Part shown: positions 1-8,493 of the stretch, one piece after another | Numbering within the stretch: position 1 is the stretch's first letter | How the letters are laid out: each line of letters opens with the position of its first letter | Assembly: GCA_017560305.1 (NCBI GenBank) | Contig: JAFYOF010000163.1 | Span: forward strand, 1-14,022 | From: Alistipes sp. | GTDB taxonomy: Bacteria > Bacteroidota > Bacteroidia > Bacteroidales > Rikenellaceae | DNA length: 14,022 nt | Direction: 5' to 3' | Made by a program: the position numbers and the translations under genes | The notes under the pieces: model-generated | Databases searched by the model: none | Told to the model about the DNA's origin: nothing | What the model saw: only the letters and a program-made list of their open reading frames with translations

Positions 1-1890
1 AATAAAGATTTATACAACTACGATATAATCGTCATCGGCGCGGGTCACGCGGGATGTGAGGCTGCTGCTGCGGCGGCACGCCTTGGCTCACGCACGCTGC
101 TGCTGACGATGGATATGCAGAAGATGGCGGCAATGTCGTGCAACCCAGCTGTGGGTGGCGTTGCCAAAGGTCAGATAGTCAGAGAGATAGACGCTCTTGG
201 CGGCAGAATGGGAGTCATCACCGACCGCTCGACCATCCAGTTCCGTATGCTCAACCGCTCGAAGGGAGCGGCTATGTGGAGCCCACGCGCGCAGTGCGAC
301 AAGGAGCTCTTCAGCCGCCTGTGGAGAAAGGAGCTGGAGAACGAAAATAACCTCTATATCTGGCAGGATGCTGCCACTGACCTTGTGGTGGACACCGAGG
401 GCGGAAAACCCCGCGTAAAGGGCGTAAAAACGCGTATGGGCGTGGAGTTTCGTGCCGAGGCAATCATCCTCACGGCGGGCACATTCCTCACGGGATTGAT
501 GCACTGCGGCGAGCAGAGCGCCGAGGGCGGTAGGGCAGCAGATGCGGCATCGAAGGGCATCACAGAGTCACTCGTCGCGCTCGGTTTTGAGGCGGGACGA
601 ATGAAAACGGGCACGCCCGCGAGAATTGACGCCCGCTCGATTGACTTCAGCGTGATGGAGGAGCAGGCGGGTGATGCAGAGCCTTCGAAATTCTCGTTTT
701 CCATTGATACTCAAGCGGTTAAGGAGCAGAAGCCTTGTTATTTGGTCTATACATCGGTCGAGGTTCACGACCATCTTCGCACTGGATTTGACCGCTCGCC
801 ACTCTTCAACGGCACTATTCACGGCATAGGTCCTCGCTACTGCCCGAGCATCGAGGATAAACTACGCACCTTCGCCGAGAAGGAGCAGCACCAGTTGTTC
901 CTTGAGCCCGAGGGCTGGGATACCAACGAGTACTACATCAACGGCTTTTCATCATCACTGCCGCAGGAGATTCAGTTGGCGGCACTGCGTAAGATACGCG
1001 GTCTGGAGTGTGTGCACATCTACCGCCCAGGCTACGCCATCGAGTACGATTACTTCCCACCGACACAGTTACGCCACTCGCTGGAGACCAAGTTGGTGGA
1101 AAACCTCTACTTCGCGGGTCAGGTGAACGGCACGACGGGATATGAAGAGGCTGCGGCGCAGGGACTCATGGCGGGCATAAACGCACACCGCAAGTTGCAG
1201 GGTAGTGAGCCTATCGTGCTCAAGCGCGACGAGGCATACATCGGCGTGTTGATTGACGACCTTGTGACGAAGGGTGTCGATGAGCCATATCGTATGTTCA
1301 CATCGCGTGCCGAGTACAGAATCTTGCTCCGTCAGGATAATGCCGACTTGCGATTGACTCCACTTGGTCACGAAATTGGACTCGTTACGGAAAAAAATTG
1401 GGAAAATTTCGTCGAAAAAAAATCACTCGTAGAATCGCTTATTTCTTTCGCGCACGACCACAGTGTCAGAATATCGGAAATTGAGAGCGTTTCAAAATCG
1501 AAGAATTTGGAGGCTCCAACGCAGGGAAAGAAACTTTATGCGCTCATAGCACGCAACGAATTTTCATTTGCGGAGTTGATTGAGGCGTTGCCAAGAGTGA
1601 AAAAATTTATCGAGGCGAACAACATCACCGCCGAAGTAATCGAGCAGGCGGAGATTCAAATCAAGTATCGCGGCTACATCGAGCGCGAAAAATTGCTCGC
1701 CGAGAAGTTGCACCGACTGGAAAATATCACTATCCCCGAGGGTTTCGACTTTATGCAGATGAACGCGCTGACCATCGAGGCTCGCCAAAAACTAACGAAA
1801 ATCCGTCCGCAGACCATCGGTCAGGCATCAAGAATACCAGGCGTGAGCCCAGCGGATATCAATGTTTTGCTGATTAAATTTGGTCGATAA
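1..1890 (+). CDS. mnmG: MnmG (GidA), tRNA uridine-5-carboxymethylaminomethyl modification enzyme, 5' end cut by window edge
   Basis: FAD-dependent MnmG acts in the cytoplasm with MnmE to install the carboxymethylaminomethyl group on wobble uridine 34 of certain tRNAs, using methylenetetrahydrofolate. The reading frame is open from base 1. The ADP-binding Rossmann motif GAGHAGCE is at residues 13-20 of the visible frame, followed by the family signature around MSCNPAVGGVAKG. Further motifs are GTFLTGLMHCGE, KTGTPARI, an FAGQVNGTTGYEEAAAQG block and the C-terminal GYIEREKLLAEKL and QASRIPGVSPADI segments that contact MnmE and tRNA. The 629 visible residues match the usual 620-630, so only the start codon and perhaps a few residues are missing. 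Annotating from the internal ATG at 109 would delete the FAD motif and is wrong. A strong terminator lies 40 bp after the stop. An 8-A run near 1414-1421 is in frame and does not break the gene. Confidence 0.97.
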   Translation, partial: NKDLYNYDIIVIGAGHAGCEAAAAAARLGSRTLLLTMDMQKMAAMSCNPAVGGVAKGQIVREIDALGGRMGVITDRSTIQFRMLNRSKGAAMWSPRAQCDKELFSRLWRKELENENNLYIWQDAATDLVVDTEGGKPRVKGVKTRMGVEFRAEAIILTAGTFLTGLMHCGEQSAEGGRAADAASKGITESLVALGFEAGRMKTGTPARIDARSIDFSVMEEQAGDAEPSKFSFSIDTQAVKEQKPCYLVYTSVEVHDHLRTGFDRSPLFNGTIHGIGPRYCPSIEDKLRTFAEKEQHQLFLEPEGWDTNEYYINGFSSSLPQEIQLAALRKIRGLECVHIYRPGYAIEYDYFPPTQLRHSLETKLVENLYFAGQVNGTTGYEEAAAQGLMAGINAHRKLQGSEPIVLKRDEAYIGVLIDDLVTKGVDEPYRMFTSRAEYRILLRQDNADLRLTPLGHEIGLVTEKNWENFVEKKSLVESLISFAHDHSVRISEIESVSKSKNLEAPTQGKKLYALIARNEFSFAELIEALPRVKKFIEANNITAEVIEQAEIQIKYRGYIEREKLLAEKLHRLENITIPEGFDFMQMNALTIEARQKLTKIRPQTIGQASRIPGVSPADINVLLIKFGR

Positions 1891-1930
1891 AATAATTTTG
1901 AATTATGAATTCTTAATTTTGAATTACAGA

Positions 1931-1956
1931 AGTGTTCCCCGTGGAACACTTTTTTT
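1931..1956 (+). terminator. Rho-independent terminator of mnmG; stem also resembles a parS site
   Basis: AGTGTTCC (1931-1938) pairs perfectly with GGAACACT (1943-1950) across a 4-nt CCGT loop, followed by a run of T to about 1956. It sits 40 bp after the mnmG stop in the right orientation. The central TGTTCCCCGTGGAACA (1933-1948) is also close to the palindromic parS type TGTTCCACGTGGAACA. Confidence 0.85.
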
Positions 1957-1996
1957 ATGTGTATAAGTAAGGAAAATATCAGGTGTTTACACCTGA

Positions 1997-2049
1997 ATCT
2001 TCGGTGGCGTAACGCGCTATGCGCGTCACCCCCGCCCGCCACCGAAGAT
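1997..2049 (-). repeat. G-bulged double-stem palindromic element, copy 1
   Basis: Read on the minus strand, an outer stem (ATCTTCGGTGGCG against its complement) encloses a one-sided G-rich bulge (GGCGGGGGTG) and an inner hairpin with GCGCG arms. The same architecture recurs at 9815, 11655 and 13348 with different but still pairing stem sequences. It lies in the gap between the converging mnmG and ilvE genes. A small hairpin, AGGTGT/ACACCT (1981-1994), sits just before it. Function unknown; it resembles REP-type intergenic palindromes. Confidence 0.75.
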
Positions 2050-2066
2050 AATTTACACCTATATAA

Positions 2067-2095
2067 TAAAAAAAGGAGAAGTTTTCACTTCTCCT
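2067..2095 (-). terminator. Rho-independent terminator downstream of ilvE
   Basis: On the minus strand AGGAGAAG (2095-2088) pairs with CTTCTCCT (2081-2074) around a 6-nt loop, followed by seven T. It is about 140 nt past the ilvE stop, leaving a long 3' UTR that contains the imperfect palindrome at 2115-2216. Confidence 0.85.
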
Positions 2096-2114
2096 AAACT
2101 AACTAAAAATTGTA

Positions 2115-2216
2115 TAATAAGAGGGTTTTCAAGGCTTACGATGTCCGAGAAACCGCAGTTTACAAAGCGTAAATGAGGATTTCGAGGACGAGTGTAACGC
2201 AGAAAACACCTTATTA
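2115..2216. repeat. MITE-like imperfect palindrome of about 100 bp in the ilvE 3' UTR
   Basis: Terminal inverted repeats TAATAAGAGGGTTTTC (2115-2130) and GAAAACACCTTATTA (2202-2216) match as inverted copies with few differences. The interior is also partly self-complementary: the segment ending GTTTAC near 2163 opposes GTAAAT beginning near 2169. The whole could fold into one long hairpin. No ORF. A non-autonomous miniature element or a structured 3' UTR both fit. Confidence 0.55.
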
Positions 2217-2232
2217 GACGATTTTTATCGAA

Positions 2233-3252
2233 TTACTCTACAATAGTCACCCATCCAAACTTATCCTCCGCGCGACCATACTGAATATCCTGAAGGGCGT
2301 TGTAGAGTGAAAGACAGGTCTTACCTACTGTTTCGCCGTCGCCGTAAGTAATCTTCTCGTCGGTGTCGAGGTCATAGATGTAGCCGATAGGGGAGATAAC
2401 AGCCGCTGTTCCGCAAGCGCCAGCCTCCTCGAAAGAGGCCAACTCTGACACTGGGATAGGGCGCTCCTCAACCTCAAGACCCATATCTGCCGCGAGAGTA
2501 CGGAGGCTCTTGTTGGTGATTGAAGGCAAGATTGAAGGCGATTTTGGCGTGATATACTTACCATCCTTAATACCGAAGAAGTTGGCTGCGCCGCACTCCT
2601 CGATATAATTATGCTCAACTGCATCGAGATACATCACATTTGAGTAACCTAAAGTGTGCGCTTTCTCACCCGAAAGGATGCTTGAGCCGTAGTTACCGCC
2701 CACCTTTGTGTCACCTGTTCCCCGTGGAGCAGCACGGTCCTGCATACGGTCAATGATAACCTTGATAGGCTTCATACCACCCTTGAAGTAGGCTCCTACT
2801 GGTGAGCAGAAGACAATCAGCATAGCCTCTGGCGAAGCCTTCACGCCAAGACCTACCGAACTACCGATAAGCACTGGGCGGAGGTACAACGAAGCACCCG
2901 ACTCATAAGATGGTACATAGTCGATATTGCGCTTCACCACCTCATAGCAAGCCTCGGTGAACATCTCAATGGTTGGCTCTGGGAGACACAACTTGCGTGC
3001 AGAAGCCTGCATACGCTTTGCATTCTCTTCCGCGCGGAACAGACGCACCTTGCCATCAACACCACGGAAGGCCTTCAAGCCCTCGAAGCACTCCAGACCA
3101 TAGTGGAGGCAGGTGGTTGACATATGCATCTTGATATACTCGTCGTCGGTGTACTCCAACTCGCTCCAAGCGCCATTCTTATAATAAGCGCGAGCGTTGA
3201 TGTCGGTCTTATAATAGTTGAATGTCAATGCACTCCAATCAATATTCTTCAT
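2233..3252 (-). CDS. ilvE: Branched-chain amino acid aminotransferase (class IV, mammalian-like BCAT type)
   Basis: PLP enzyme that reversibly transfers the amino group between glutamate and the 2-oxo acids of leucine, isoleucine and valine; cytoplasmic, last step of branched-chain amino acid synthesis and first step of breakdown. The 339 residues match the BCAT2-like subgroup rather than the shorter E. coli type. Visible motifs: LHYGLECFEGLKAFR (49-63), YLRPVLIGSS (123-132), the PLP-lysine region GDTKVGGNYGSS with K183 as predicted Schiff-base lysine, and IEECGAANFF (217-226), the conserved glutamate block of class IV transaminases. ATG 3252 starts the protein at the usual BCAT N-terminus (MKNIDW). 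It converges on mnmG and lies about 395 bp downstream of metG, with its own terminator near 2067-2095, so it is probably monocistronic. No clear TAnnTTTG element is seen directly upstream. The PRGTG codons contain a second parS-like string (2716-2731), probably coincidental. Confidence 0.96.
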   Translation of the reverse strand: MKNIDWSALTFNYYKTDINARAYYKNGAWSELEYTDDEYIKMHMSTTCLHYGLECFEGLKAFRGVDGKVRLFRAEENAKRMQASARKLCLPEPTIEMFTEACYEVVKRNIDYVPSYESGASLYLRPVLIGSSVGLGVKASPEAMLIVFCSPVGAYFKGGMKPIKVIIDRMQDRAAPRGTGDTKVGGNYGSSILSGEKAHTLGYSNVMYLDAVEHNYIEECGAANFFGIKDGKYITPKSPSILPSITNKSLRTLAADMGLEVEERPIPVSELASFEEAGACGTAAVISPIGYIYDLDTDEKITYGDGETVGKTCLSLYNALQDIQYGRAEDKFGWVTIVE

Positions 3253-3647
3253 AATTCAAAGTTTAGAATTTTCTAAAAAATATTCGTCTTTCCGAATCGC
3301 CAGTCTTTGATAGAAATTCCTTTTATGGAATATTAAGAGTTCAAGGTTTGTGTAAGATTATATCATAAATAAAAATTCCTCCAATGGACTAATATAATCA
3401 AACATTTCTATCCCTACCATTCCCCCGACAAGGGCAACAACTTCTCTGAACTCACCATTGGATTGAGATATCTTTTTTCTCTTAAATAAGAGATATTTTT
3501 AAGTAAAAATTATATAATTACGAATTCAAAATTTTCTTTTCTCTCTAAATAAGAGATATTTTTGAGGAAATTTCGCTTCAAGTTACGCAGGCAATAGTGG
3601 ACCTATTGACAAGTAACGAGAAGCAAAATTTACCAAAAAGAATCTTA
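3253..3647. other. Intergenic gap between ilvE and metG with a duplicated short motif
   Basis: AT-rich gap of 395 bp without a credible ORF. TAAATAAGAGATATTTTT occurs twice, at 3483-3500 and 3546-3563, 63 bp apart; both copies follow CTCT-rich sequence and can fold into a short hairpin with AAGAGA as one arm. They may contribute to metG 3' end formation, but on the metG strand no good U-tract follows. The ilvE promoter must lie here or further upstream; no confident -7 element was found. Confidence 0.4.
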
Positions 3648-5693
3648 TTAACCTACGATTGCGCCGTTATTGGTCTTGTTACCAGGTGCGAGCAACTCAA
3701 GCTTACCCGAAGCATCCTCAGCCATAAGAATCATACCCTTCGACTCGATGCCCTTCAACTCGCGTGGTGCAAGGTTTACAAGCACCAATACCTGACGGCC
3801 GATGAGCTCCTCAGGAGTGAAGTGCTCGGCGATACCCGACACGATTGTGCGCTTGTCGATACCTGTGTCAACTGTGAGCTTCAGGAGTTTCTTTGTCTTG
3901 GCAACCTTCTCGGCAGCGAGGATGGTAGATACGCGGATATCCATCTTCTGGAAGTCATCGAACGAAATCTCCTCCTTCTGCTCGGTCACATGCTCGGCAG
4001 CCGCTGCGGCAGCATTTGCAGCCTTGATGTCTGCAAGACGCTTGAGCTGTGCCTCTATTACATCGTCCTCGATCTTCTCGAACAAAAGCTCAGGCTTACC
4101 AATAGTGTGCTCGGCTGCGATAAGCTCCATTGAGCCCAGCTGCTCCCAACCCAACTTATTGATATTCAACATCTTATTAATCTTCTCAGCAGAGAATGGC
4201 ATAAATGGCTCGATTGCAATAGCCACATTTGCAGTAATCTGCAAAGCGATATTAAGGATAGTCTTCACGCGCTCAGGGTCGGTCTTGACAACCTTCCAAG
4301 GCTCGGTGTCGGCGAGATACTTGTTACCGATGCGGGCGAAGTTCATCGCATCCTTCAACGCCTCACGGAAGCGGTAAGACTCGATATTTGCCTCCAGAGA
4401 AGCCTTAATTCCGCTTAACTCCTCGATAGTGGCACGATCATACTCCGTAAGCTCACCAGCGGCAGGAACGGCGCCAGAATAGTATTTCTGGGTGAGTACC
4501 AAAGCGCGGTTTACGAAGTTACCGAGGATGGCAACCAACTCGTTGTTGTTGCGTGCCTGATAGTCCTTCCAGGTGAAGTCGTTATCCTTGGTCTCAGGGG
4601 CGTTTGCGCACAATACATAACGCAATACATCCTCCTTGCCTGGGAACTCATCGAGGTACTCGTGTAACCATACTGCCCAGTTCTTTGATGTAGAGATCTT
4701 GTCGCCCTCAAGGTTAAGGAACTCGTTTGCAGGGACATTCTCTGGCAGGATATAGTCGCCGTGAGCCTTCAACATCGATGGGAACACGATGCAGTGGAAG
4801 ACGATATTATCCTTACCGATGAAGTGTACCATCTTGGTCTCCTCATCCTTCCAATACTTCTCCCAGTCGGGTGTAAGGTCCTTAGTAGCAGAGATATAGC
4901 CGATTGGCGCATCAAACCACACATAGAGTACCTTGCCCTCCTCTCCCTCGACTGGCACAGGGATACCCCAATCCAAATCGCGGCTTACGGCACGAGGCTG
5001 AAGACCTGTATCGAGCCAGCTCTTGCACTGACCATACACATTTGACTTCCACTCCTTGTGACCCTCCAAAATCCACTCACGGAGGAACGCATCATACTGA
5101 TCCAAAGGCAGATACCAGTGCTTTGTAGCCTTCTTTACTGGCACTGCACCCGAGAGCTTTGACTTTGGGTTGATAAGCTCGTCTGGCGAGAGCGTTGAGC
5201 CACACTTCTCGCACTGGTCACCATAAGCACCCTCGCTCTGGCAGCGTGGACAGGTACCCACGATATAGCGGTCAGCGAGGAATGTCTTTGACTCCTCGTC
5301 GTAGAACTGCTCTGATGTCTGCTCGATGAACTTACCCTCGTCGTAGAGCTTGCGGAAGAATGCCGACGCAGTCTCGCGATGGGTAGGTGATGATGTGCGT
5401 GAGTAGATGTCAAACGACATACCCAGACGCTGGAACGCATCCTTGATGATTGCGTGGTAGCGGTCTACCACCTGCTGAGGGGTGATACCCTCGTTACGCG
5501 CCTTGATAGTGATGGGCACACCGTGCTCGTCGCTACCGCACACTGAGATTACATCGTTACCCTTCAAACGCTGGTAACGCGCATATATATCCGATGGCAC
5601 ATAAACACCCGCCAGGTGACCGATATGAACAGGTCCGTTGGCATAAGGGAGTGCCGAAGTGATAAGATAACGCTTAAACTTCTTCTCTGACAT
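3648..5693 (-). CDS. metG: Methionyl-tRNA synthetase with C-terminal EMAP/Arc1p-type tRNA-binding domain
   Basis: Class I aminoacyl-tRNA synthetase that charges tRNA(Met), including the initiator, in the cytoplasm. The catalytic Rossmann fold carries HIGH at residues 23-26 and the KMSKS-type loop as KISTS at 332-336. A Cys4 zinc knuckle is visible (C148, C151, C161, C164: CPRC then CEKC). The central anticodon-binding helices span about 370-550 and include [22 protein letters not shown]. After an alanine-rich linker (about 557-570), residues 577-681 form the OB-fold tRNA-binding domain ([30 protein letters not shown]), fused here rather than encoded separately. The length of 681 is normal for this long form. 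ATG 5693 is supported by the immediate [20 protein letters not shown] start. A full Bacteroidetes-type promoter lies about 80 bp upstream. No adjacent co-transcribed gene. Confidence 0.97.
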   Translation of the reverse strand: MSEKKFKRYLITSALPYANGPVHIGHLAGVYVPSDIYARYQRLKGNDVISVCGSDEHGVPITIKARNEGITPQQVVDRYHAIIKDAFQRLGMSFDIYSRTSSPTHRETASAFFRKLYDEGKFIEQTSEQFYDEESKTFLADRYIVGTCPRCQSEGAYGDQCEKCGSTLSPDELINPKSKLSGAVPVKKATKHWYLPLDQYDAFLREWILEGHKEWKSNVYGQCKSWLDTGLQPRAVSRDLDWGIPVPVEGEEGKVLYVWFDAPIGYISATKDLTPDWEKYWKDEETKMVHFIGKDNIVFHCIVFPSMLKAHGDYILPENVPANEFLNLEGDKISTSKNWAVWLHEYLDEFPGKEDVLRYVLCANAPETKDNDFTWKDYQARNNNELVAILGNFVNRALVLTQKYYSGAVPAAGELTEYDRATIEELSGIKASLEANIESYRFREALKDAMNFARIGNKYLADTEPWKVVKTDPERVKTILNIALQITANVAIAIEPFMPFSAEKINKMLNINKLGWEQLGSMELIAAEHTIGKPELLFEKIEDDVIEAQLKRLADIKAANAAAAAAEHVTEQKEEISFDDFQKMDIRVSTILAAEKVAKTKKLLKLTVDTGIDKRTIVSGIAEHFTPEELIGRQVLVLVNLAPRELKGIESKGMILMAEDASGKLELLAPGNKTNNGAIVG

Positions 5694-5778
5694 AGTAGTT
5701 ATATTTTTAATTGTTTCTCTATCTTTACTTTACGCTGGATTTTCATCCTTACCTATACAATATAGGCAATTTATCTCC

Positions 5779-5810
5779 CAAAATTAGAAATTTTTCTTTT
5801 TATAAACAAA
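5779..5810 (-). promoter_or_regulatory. metG promoter, Bacteroidetes -33/-7 type
   Basis: Minus-strand TTTG (5810-5807), exactly 20 nt, then TAATTTTG (5786-5779): a full match to the Bacteroidetes primary-sigma consensus TTTG and TAnnTTTG. A start near 5774 would give a 5' UTR of about 80 nt. It lies between the terminator of the upstream gene and the metG start. Confidence 0.7.
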
Positions 5811-5832
5811 TAAAAACATACTTAGGAAGATA

Positions 5833-5871
5833 AGAAAAAGAGGTTGACAACTTTAATCGTTTTCAACCTCT
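5833..5871 (-). terminator. Rho-independent terminator of the DUF4838 gene
   Basis: On the minus strand AGAGGTTGA (5871-5863) pairs over 9 bp with TCAACCTCT (5847-5839), followed by TTTTC and more T. It is 11 nt past the stop of the gene at 5882-7696 and separates that gene from metG. Confidence 0.85.
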
Positions 5872-5881
5872 CTAAATTAAC

Positions 5882-7696
5882 TTAAAACGCAAACTCCTTA
5901 TCTACATAATTGAGCAAATGAAGAAGATGTGGCGGAAGTACAATATCGTGTTTCTCACCCAAATAGAACATTTTGTAGATCTTTATCCAAGTCTCGGTGT
6001 CAGTCCACTCAAACGGGAGAATATTGTGCTTACGGAGGAAATCAAAAACATAGTCACGCGTACCATCCTCACCTGCCTGCTGCGGGTGACGCATAAGGTG
6101 AAGATACTGCATCTGCAGGCGCACCAAATCAACACGATGCTTCATCTCATCACTCTCATTCTCAACCGCTTTGCGTGCCTTATCAACCAACTCGGTAGCC
6201 TCAGAGATAAACTCCTCACTGTAGATTGGGTGGTGCTCCGAGAAGTAGATATTCATATAATCATCCTTAATCTGGGCGTGGCAAAGATCGAAATATTGTT
6301 GCACATACTCTGCCGCCACACCGTAGTAATTGGCAATAAACTCCTCTACCAAAGCCTTGGTATCAAGCTCTGGGTTCCACAAAAGTTTTGCTATTACCCA
6401 GGTCTTTAATTCCGCAAAGGCACTACCAGTCGAGTTATATACACTTTGCTCTAAAATACCTACAGCCCTATGCTCCTTATATGTCTTGATATTGTCAGCC
6501 AACACATAAAAATTTGGGAATGGCGCAAGGTACTGACGGAAATTGACTACATAGTCCCAGATATAGAGTTTTGGTGCAATCTTGCTCCACGCCTGTAAAT
6601 CGTGCATAAATGGTTTATTATGCTCGCACTCCGAAAGTGGATGTGCAAAGCAACACTCAATGCTGCAAAGGCGAATAACCACATTGTCGCGTGGCACGAT
6701 ATTCTTTGGCACGCCACGCGTGTAGGTGTAAGCAAATGTAGAGATGTATTTCTCTGGATGATAGACCTTTATATAATCAGCCACCTGATTTACAAACCAC
6801 AGCAACAATCCCGACTGACCACCATACTCAGCTGCCTTTGCCTGACACTTCTCGCACTGGCAATAGAACTGATTATCATTCTGCGAGAGGCTGTAAACCC
6901 AGTAATCAGGATTTTCCTCAATCGCCCGCTTCATAGCCTGCTTGCAGAGTTCCAGCACCTCGGGGTTCGTTAAACACAACTGCGAATTAGTCTGTCGCTC
7001 ACCATCACGCAGCGAGAAATACTCCGGGTGCTCTGCAAAATATACACCCTCGGGGACAAACCAGCCAAATGTGTGTGCGCCCCAGTAACCATTCAATCCT
7101 CCATACTTATTATGCACCACGCCCCAGCGTGAATTGAGCTTGTTATGTGCCTGAAAATCATCAACCTGTGCTTCATTATAATCGGTAAAGCGGATACCTA
7201 TATATGGTGATTCAGAGTGATTTAAATTCTTTAGTGTGTAACTTTCAAGCTCTGGAACATAAGTACATTTAGGGGTGTACCAGCGTACTCCAAGCTCATT
7301 CTCCAAAAACGCATACACGCCATACATCGTTCCTCTTTGCTTGCCGCCCCAGATCCACAGGTCGTCACCCACGGTGCGATAGGTGAATGACTCATCACCA
7401 TCCTTCGGGCGCTCAATACCCGTTTTTACGCCATATTTTTCGCTATATCCCACATAGATAACCCTGCGGTGGTCGGCAGCGCTATCGTCGCTCAGAAGCT
7501 CTAATTTCGCTCCACTTATCTGCTCGAGGTAACTCTGCAACTCCTCGGCGGCAGTCTGCTCCGAAGGCGAGGCATCCTTTGTCAGCACGATTGCGTAACG
7601 GCTCTTGCCATTACTGAATAGTTTGCCTGCTACGGCGGTGCCAGTGCTCAACCACACCACCAGGGCGGCGAGCGCAACTTTTGCCAGTTTCATCAT
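5882..7696 (-). CDS. Secreted DUF4838 family protein, probable glycan-active enzyme
   Basis: 604 residues beginning with a Sec signal peptide (MMKLAKVALAALVVWLSTG, likely cut after AVA at about residue 23); no lipobox cysteine, so periplasmic or secreted. The region at about 30-140 resembles the non-catalytic N-terminal domain found before alpha-glucuronidase/GH20-like barrels (AAEELQSYLEQISGAKL, then RGTMYGVYAFLENELGVRWYTP). The body is the DUF4838 type: GYWGAHTFGWFVP, HPEYFSLRDGERQTNSQLCL, YSLSQNDNQFYCQCEKCQA, PRDNVVIRLCSIECCFAHPL and ILEQSVYNSTGSAFAELKTWV. The two CxxC-like cysteines in CQCEKCQ could bind a metal. The family is frequent in Bacteroidetes glycan loci and thought to have a TIM-barrel core, but I cannot assign a substrate or catalytic residues. 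A Bacteroidetes-type promoter lies about 95 bp upstream and a terminator directly downstream, so it is probably monocistronic. No SusC/D partner is present. Confidence 0.85.
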   Translation of the reverse strand: MMKLAKVALAALVVWLSTGTAVAGKLFSNGKSRYAIVLTKDASPSEQTAAEELQSYLEQISGAKLELLSDDSAADHRRVIYVGYSEKYGVKTGIERPKDGDESFTYRTVGDDLWIWGGKQRGTMYGVYAFLENELGVRWYTPKCTYVPELESYTLKNLNHSESPYIGIRFTDYNEAQVDDFQAHNKLNSRWGVVHNKYGGLNGYWGAHTFGWFVPEGVYFAEHPEYFSLRDGERQTNSQLCLTNPEVLELCKQAMKRAIEENPDYWVYSLSQNDNQFYCQCEKCQAKAAEYGGQSGLLLWFVNQVADYIKVYHPEKYISTFAYTYTRGVPKNIVPRDNVVIRLCSIECCFAHPLSECEHNKPFMHDLQAWSKIAPKLYIWDYVVNFRQYLAPFPNFYVLADNIKTYKEHRAVGILEQSVYNSTGSAFAELKTWVIAKLLWNPELDTKALVEEFIANYYGVAAEYVQQYFDLCHAQIKDDYMNIYFSEHHPIYSEEFISEATELVDKARKAVENESDEMKHRVDLVRLQMQYLHLMRHPQQAGEDGTRDYVFDFLRKHNILPFEWTDTETWIKIYKMFYLGEKHDIVLPPHLLHLLNYVDKEFAF

Positions 7697-7790
7697 CTTG
7701 TAATTTTAGGTGTTTTAGGGGTTGTTTTGTTTCAGTGTTCACGCATCATTCGGCGGGGATGGCTGGAGCTACCCCTCCTATTTGCTTATG

Positions 7791-7822
7791 CAAATATAAC
7801 ACCTCGAGGGGGTGGTTTGCAA
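7791..7822 (-). promoter_or_regulatory. Promoter of the DUF4838 gene
   Basis: Minus-strand TATATTTG (7798-7791) matches TAnnTTTG, with TTG (7822-7820) 21 nt upstream as the -33 element. The predicted leader of about 88 nt contains GGGG/CCCC complementarity that could form a hairpin before the start codon at 7696. Confidence 0.6.
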
Positions 7823-7849
7823 CTTTTCGGCGGGGAATTTTCGTGGGAG

Positions 7850-8365
7850 TTATCGACACTTAGTTTTTATTAGATTTTACTTTTTATTTAAAATAAATTA
7901 AAAATAAAGAATAATATAAAAGGCTGTTAATAGTGTTCATAAGTTTTTTTAAAAATAATTCTCCACAGCTTTCAACACCCAGTCAACAATCTATTTACAA
8001 TAACCATTTACCTATGAGTTACAACCACTTACTCTATTTTCAGTGCGTGTAACTCGCTGATGATGGTCGTCTGTTGAAAGTCATTATCAACATATCAATA
8101 CCAACTTTTTATCATAAATCTGGGTTGAAAAAACAGTTAATAAATAGTTTTAAAAATTATAATAGTTTTTTCCTTAAAAATTTGCATAACATATACCCTA
8201 TTTGGGTTATAGCGACTTACGCTTTTGCAAGGGTTTTGGGCGAAAAAATTTCTTAAAATTAATCAACACTTTTCATCCCATTTATCAACATATTTTACCC
8301 CATTTTTGGCGGGTTATCAACAATAAAAAGCGGGTTGTTAATAGTGAAAAAGTTTATGTGTATAA
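7850..8365. other. AT-rich intergenic block with clustered DnaA-box-like 9-mers; candidate replication origin
   Basis: No credible gene occupies this stretch. TTATCAACA occurs three times (8084-8092, 8282-8290, 8314-8322), one base from the DnaA box TTATCCACA. Close relatives are TTATCGACA (7850-7858), TTCTCCACA (7959-7967), TAATCAACA (8260-8268) and, on the minus strand, TTATACACA (8357-8365), CTATTAACA (7925-7933 and 8336-8344) and CTTTCAACA (8072-8080). Very AT-rich runs at about 7862-7922 and 8130-8185 could be unwinding elements. An inverted repeat GAGTTACA/TGTAACTC joins 8016-8023 to 8048-8055. No dnaA or dnaN gene is in view, and all genes to the right point towards the block, so this is a candidate only. 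Confidence 0.45.
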
Positions 8366-8439
8366 TAGAAAATCGTGTTTGTTCACAGTTTCCCTGTGTA
8401 GTAGTTTAAAAGAATCGTCATTTAGAGCAAGGTTTTGAT

Positions 8440-8475
8440 GCGTCATTGCGAGAAGCATAGCGACGCGGCAATCTC
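8440..8475. repeat. Dispersed GTCATTGCGAG...GGCAATCTC palindromic repeat, copy 1
   Basis: GTCATTGCGAG, then a short variable hairpin segment, then CGGCAATCTC. ATTGC and GCAAT are inverted. A second copy with the same ends lies at 13428-13462 and a half copy at 11592-11607. Repeats of this pattern are widespread in intergenic DNA of many bacteria. Confidence 0.7.
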
Positions 8476-8493
8476 AAAACAAATATGTGGTAG

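Noticed and set aside
1400..1450. Frameshift at the 8-A run in mnmG
   Set aside because: The reading frame and the conserved C-terminal MnmG motifs continue unbroken across it.
109..1890. mnmG starting at the internal ATG 109
   Set aside because: The upstream in-frame sequence from base 1 contains the FAD-binding GAGHAGCE motif, so the gene starts before the window.
3597..4133. Plus-strand ORF of 178 codons antisense to metG
   Set aside because: Lies inside the strongly conserved metG C-terminal coding region; a shadow frame.
8074..8438. Two short plus-strand ORFs in the AT-rich block
   Set aside because: Their translations are Lys/Asn/Phe-rich as expected of random AT-rich DNA, with no recognisable domain.
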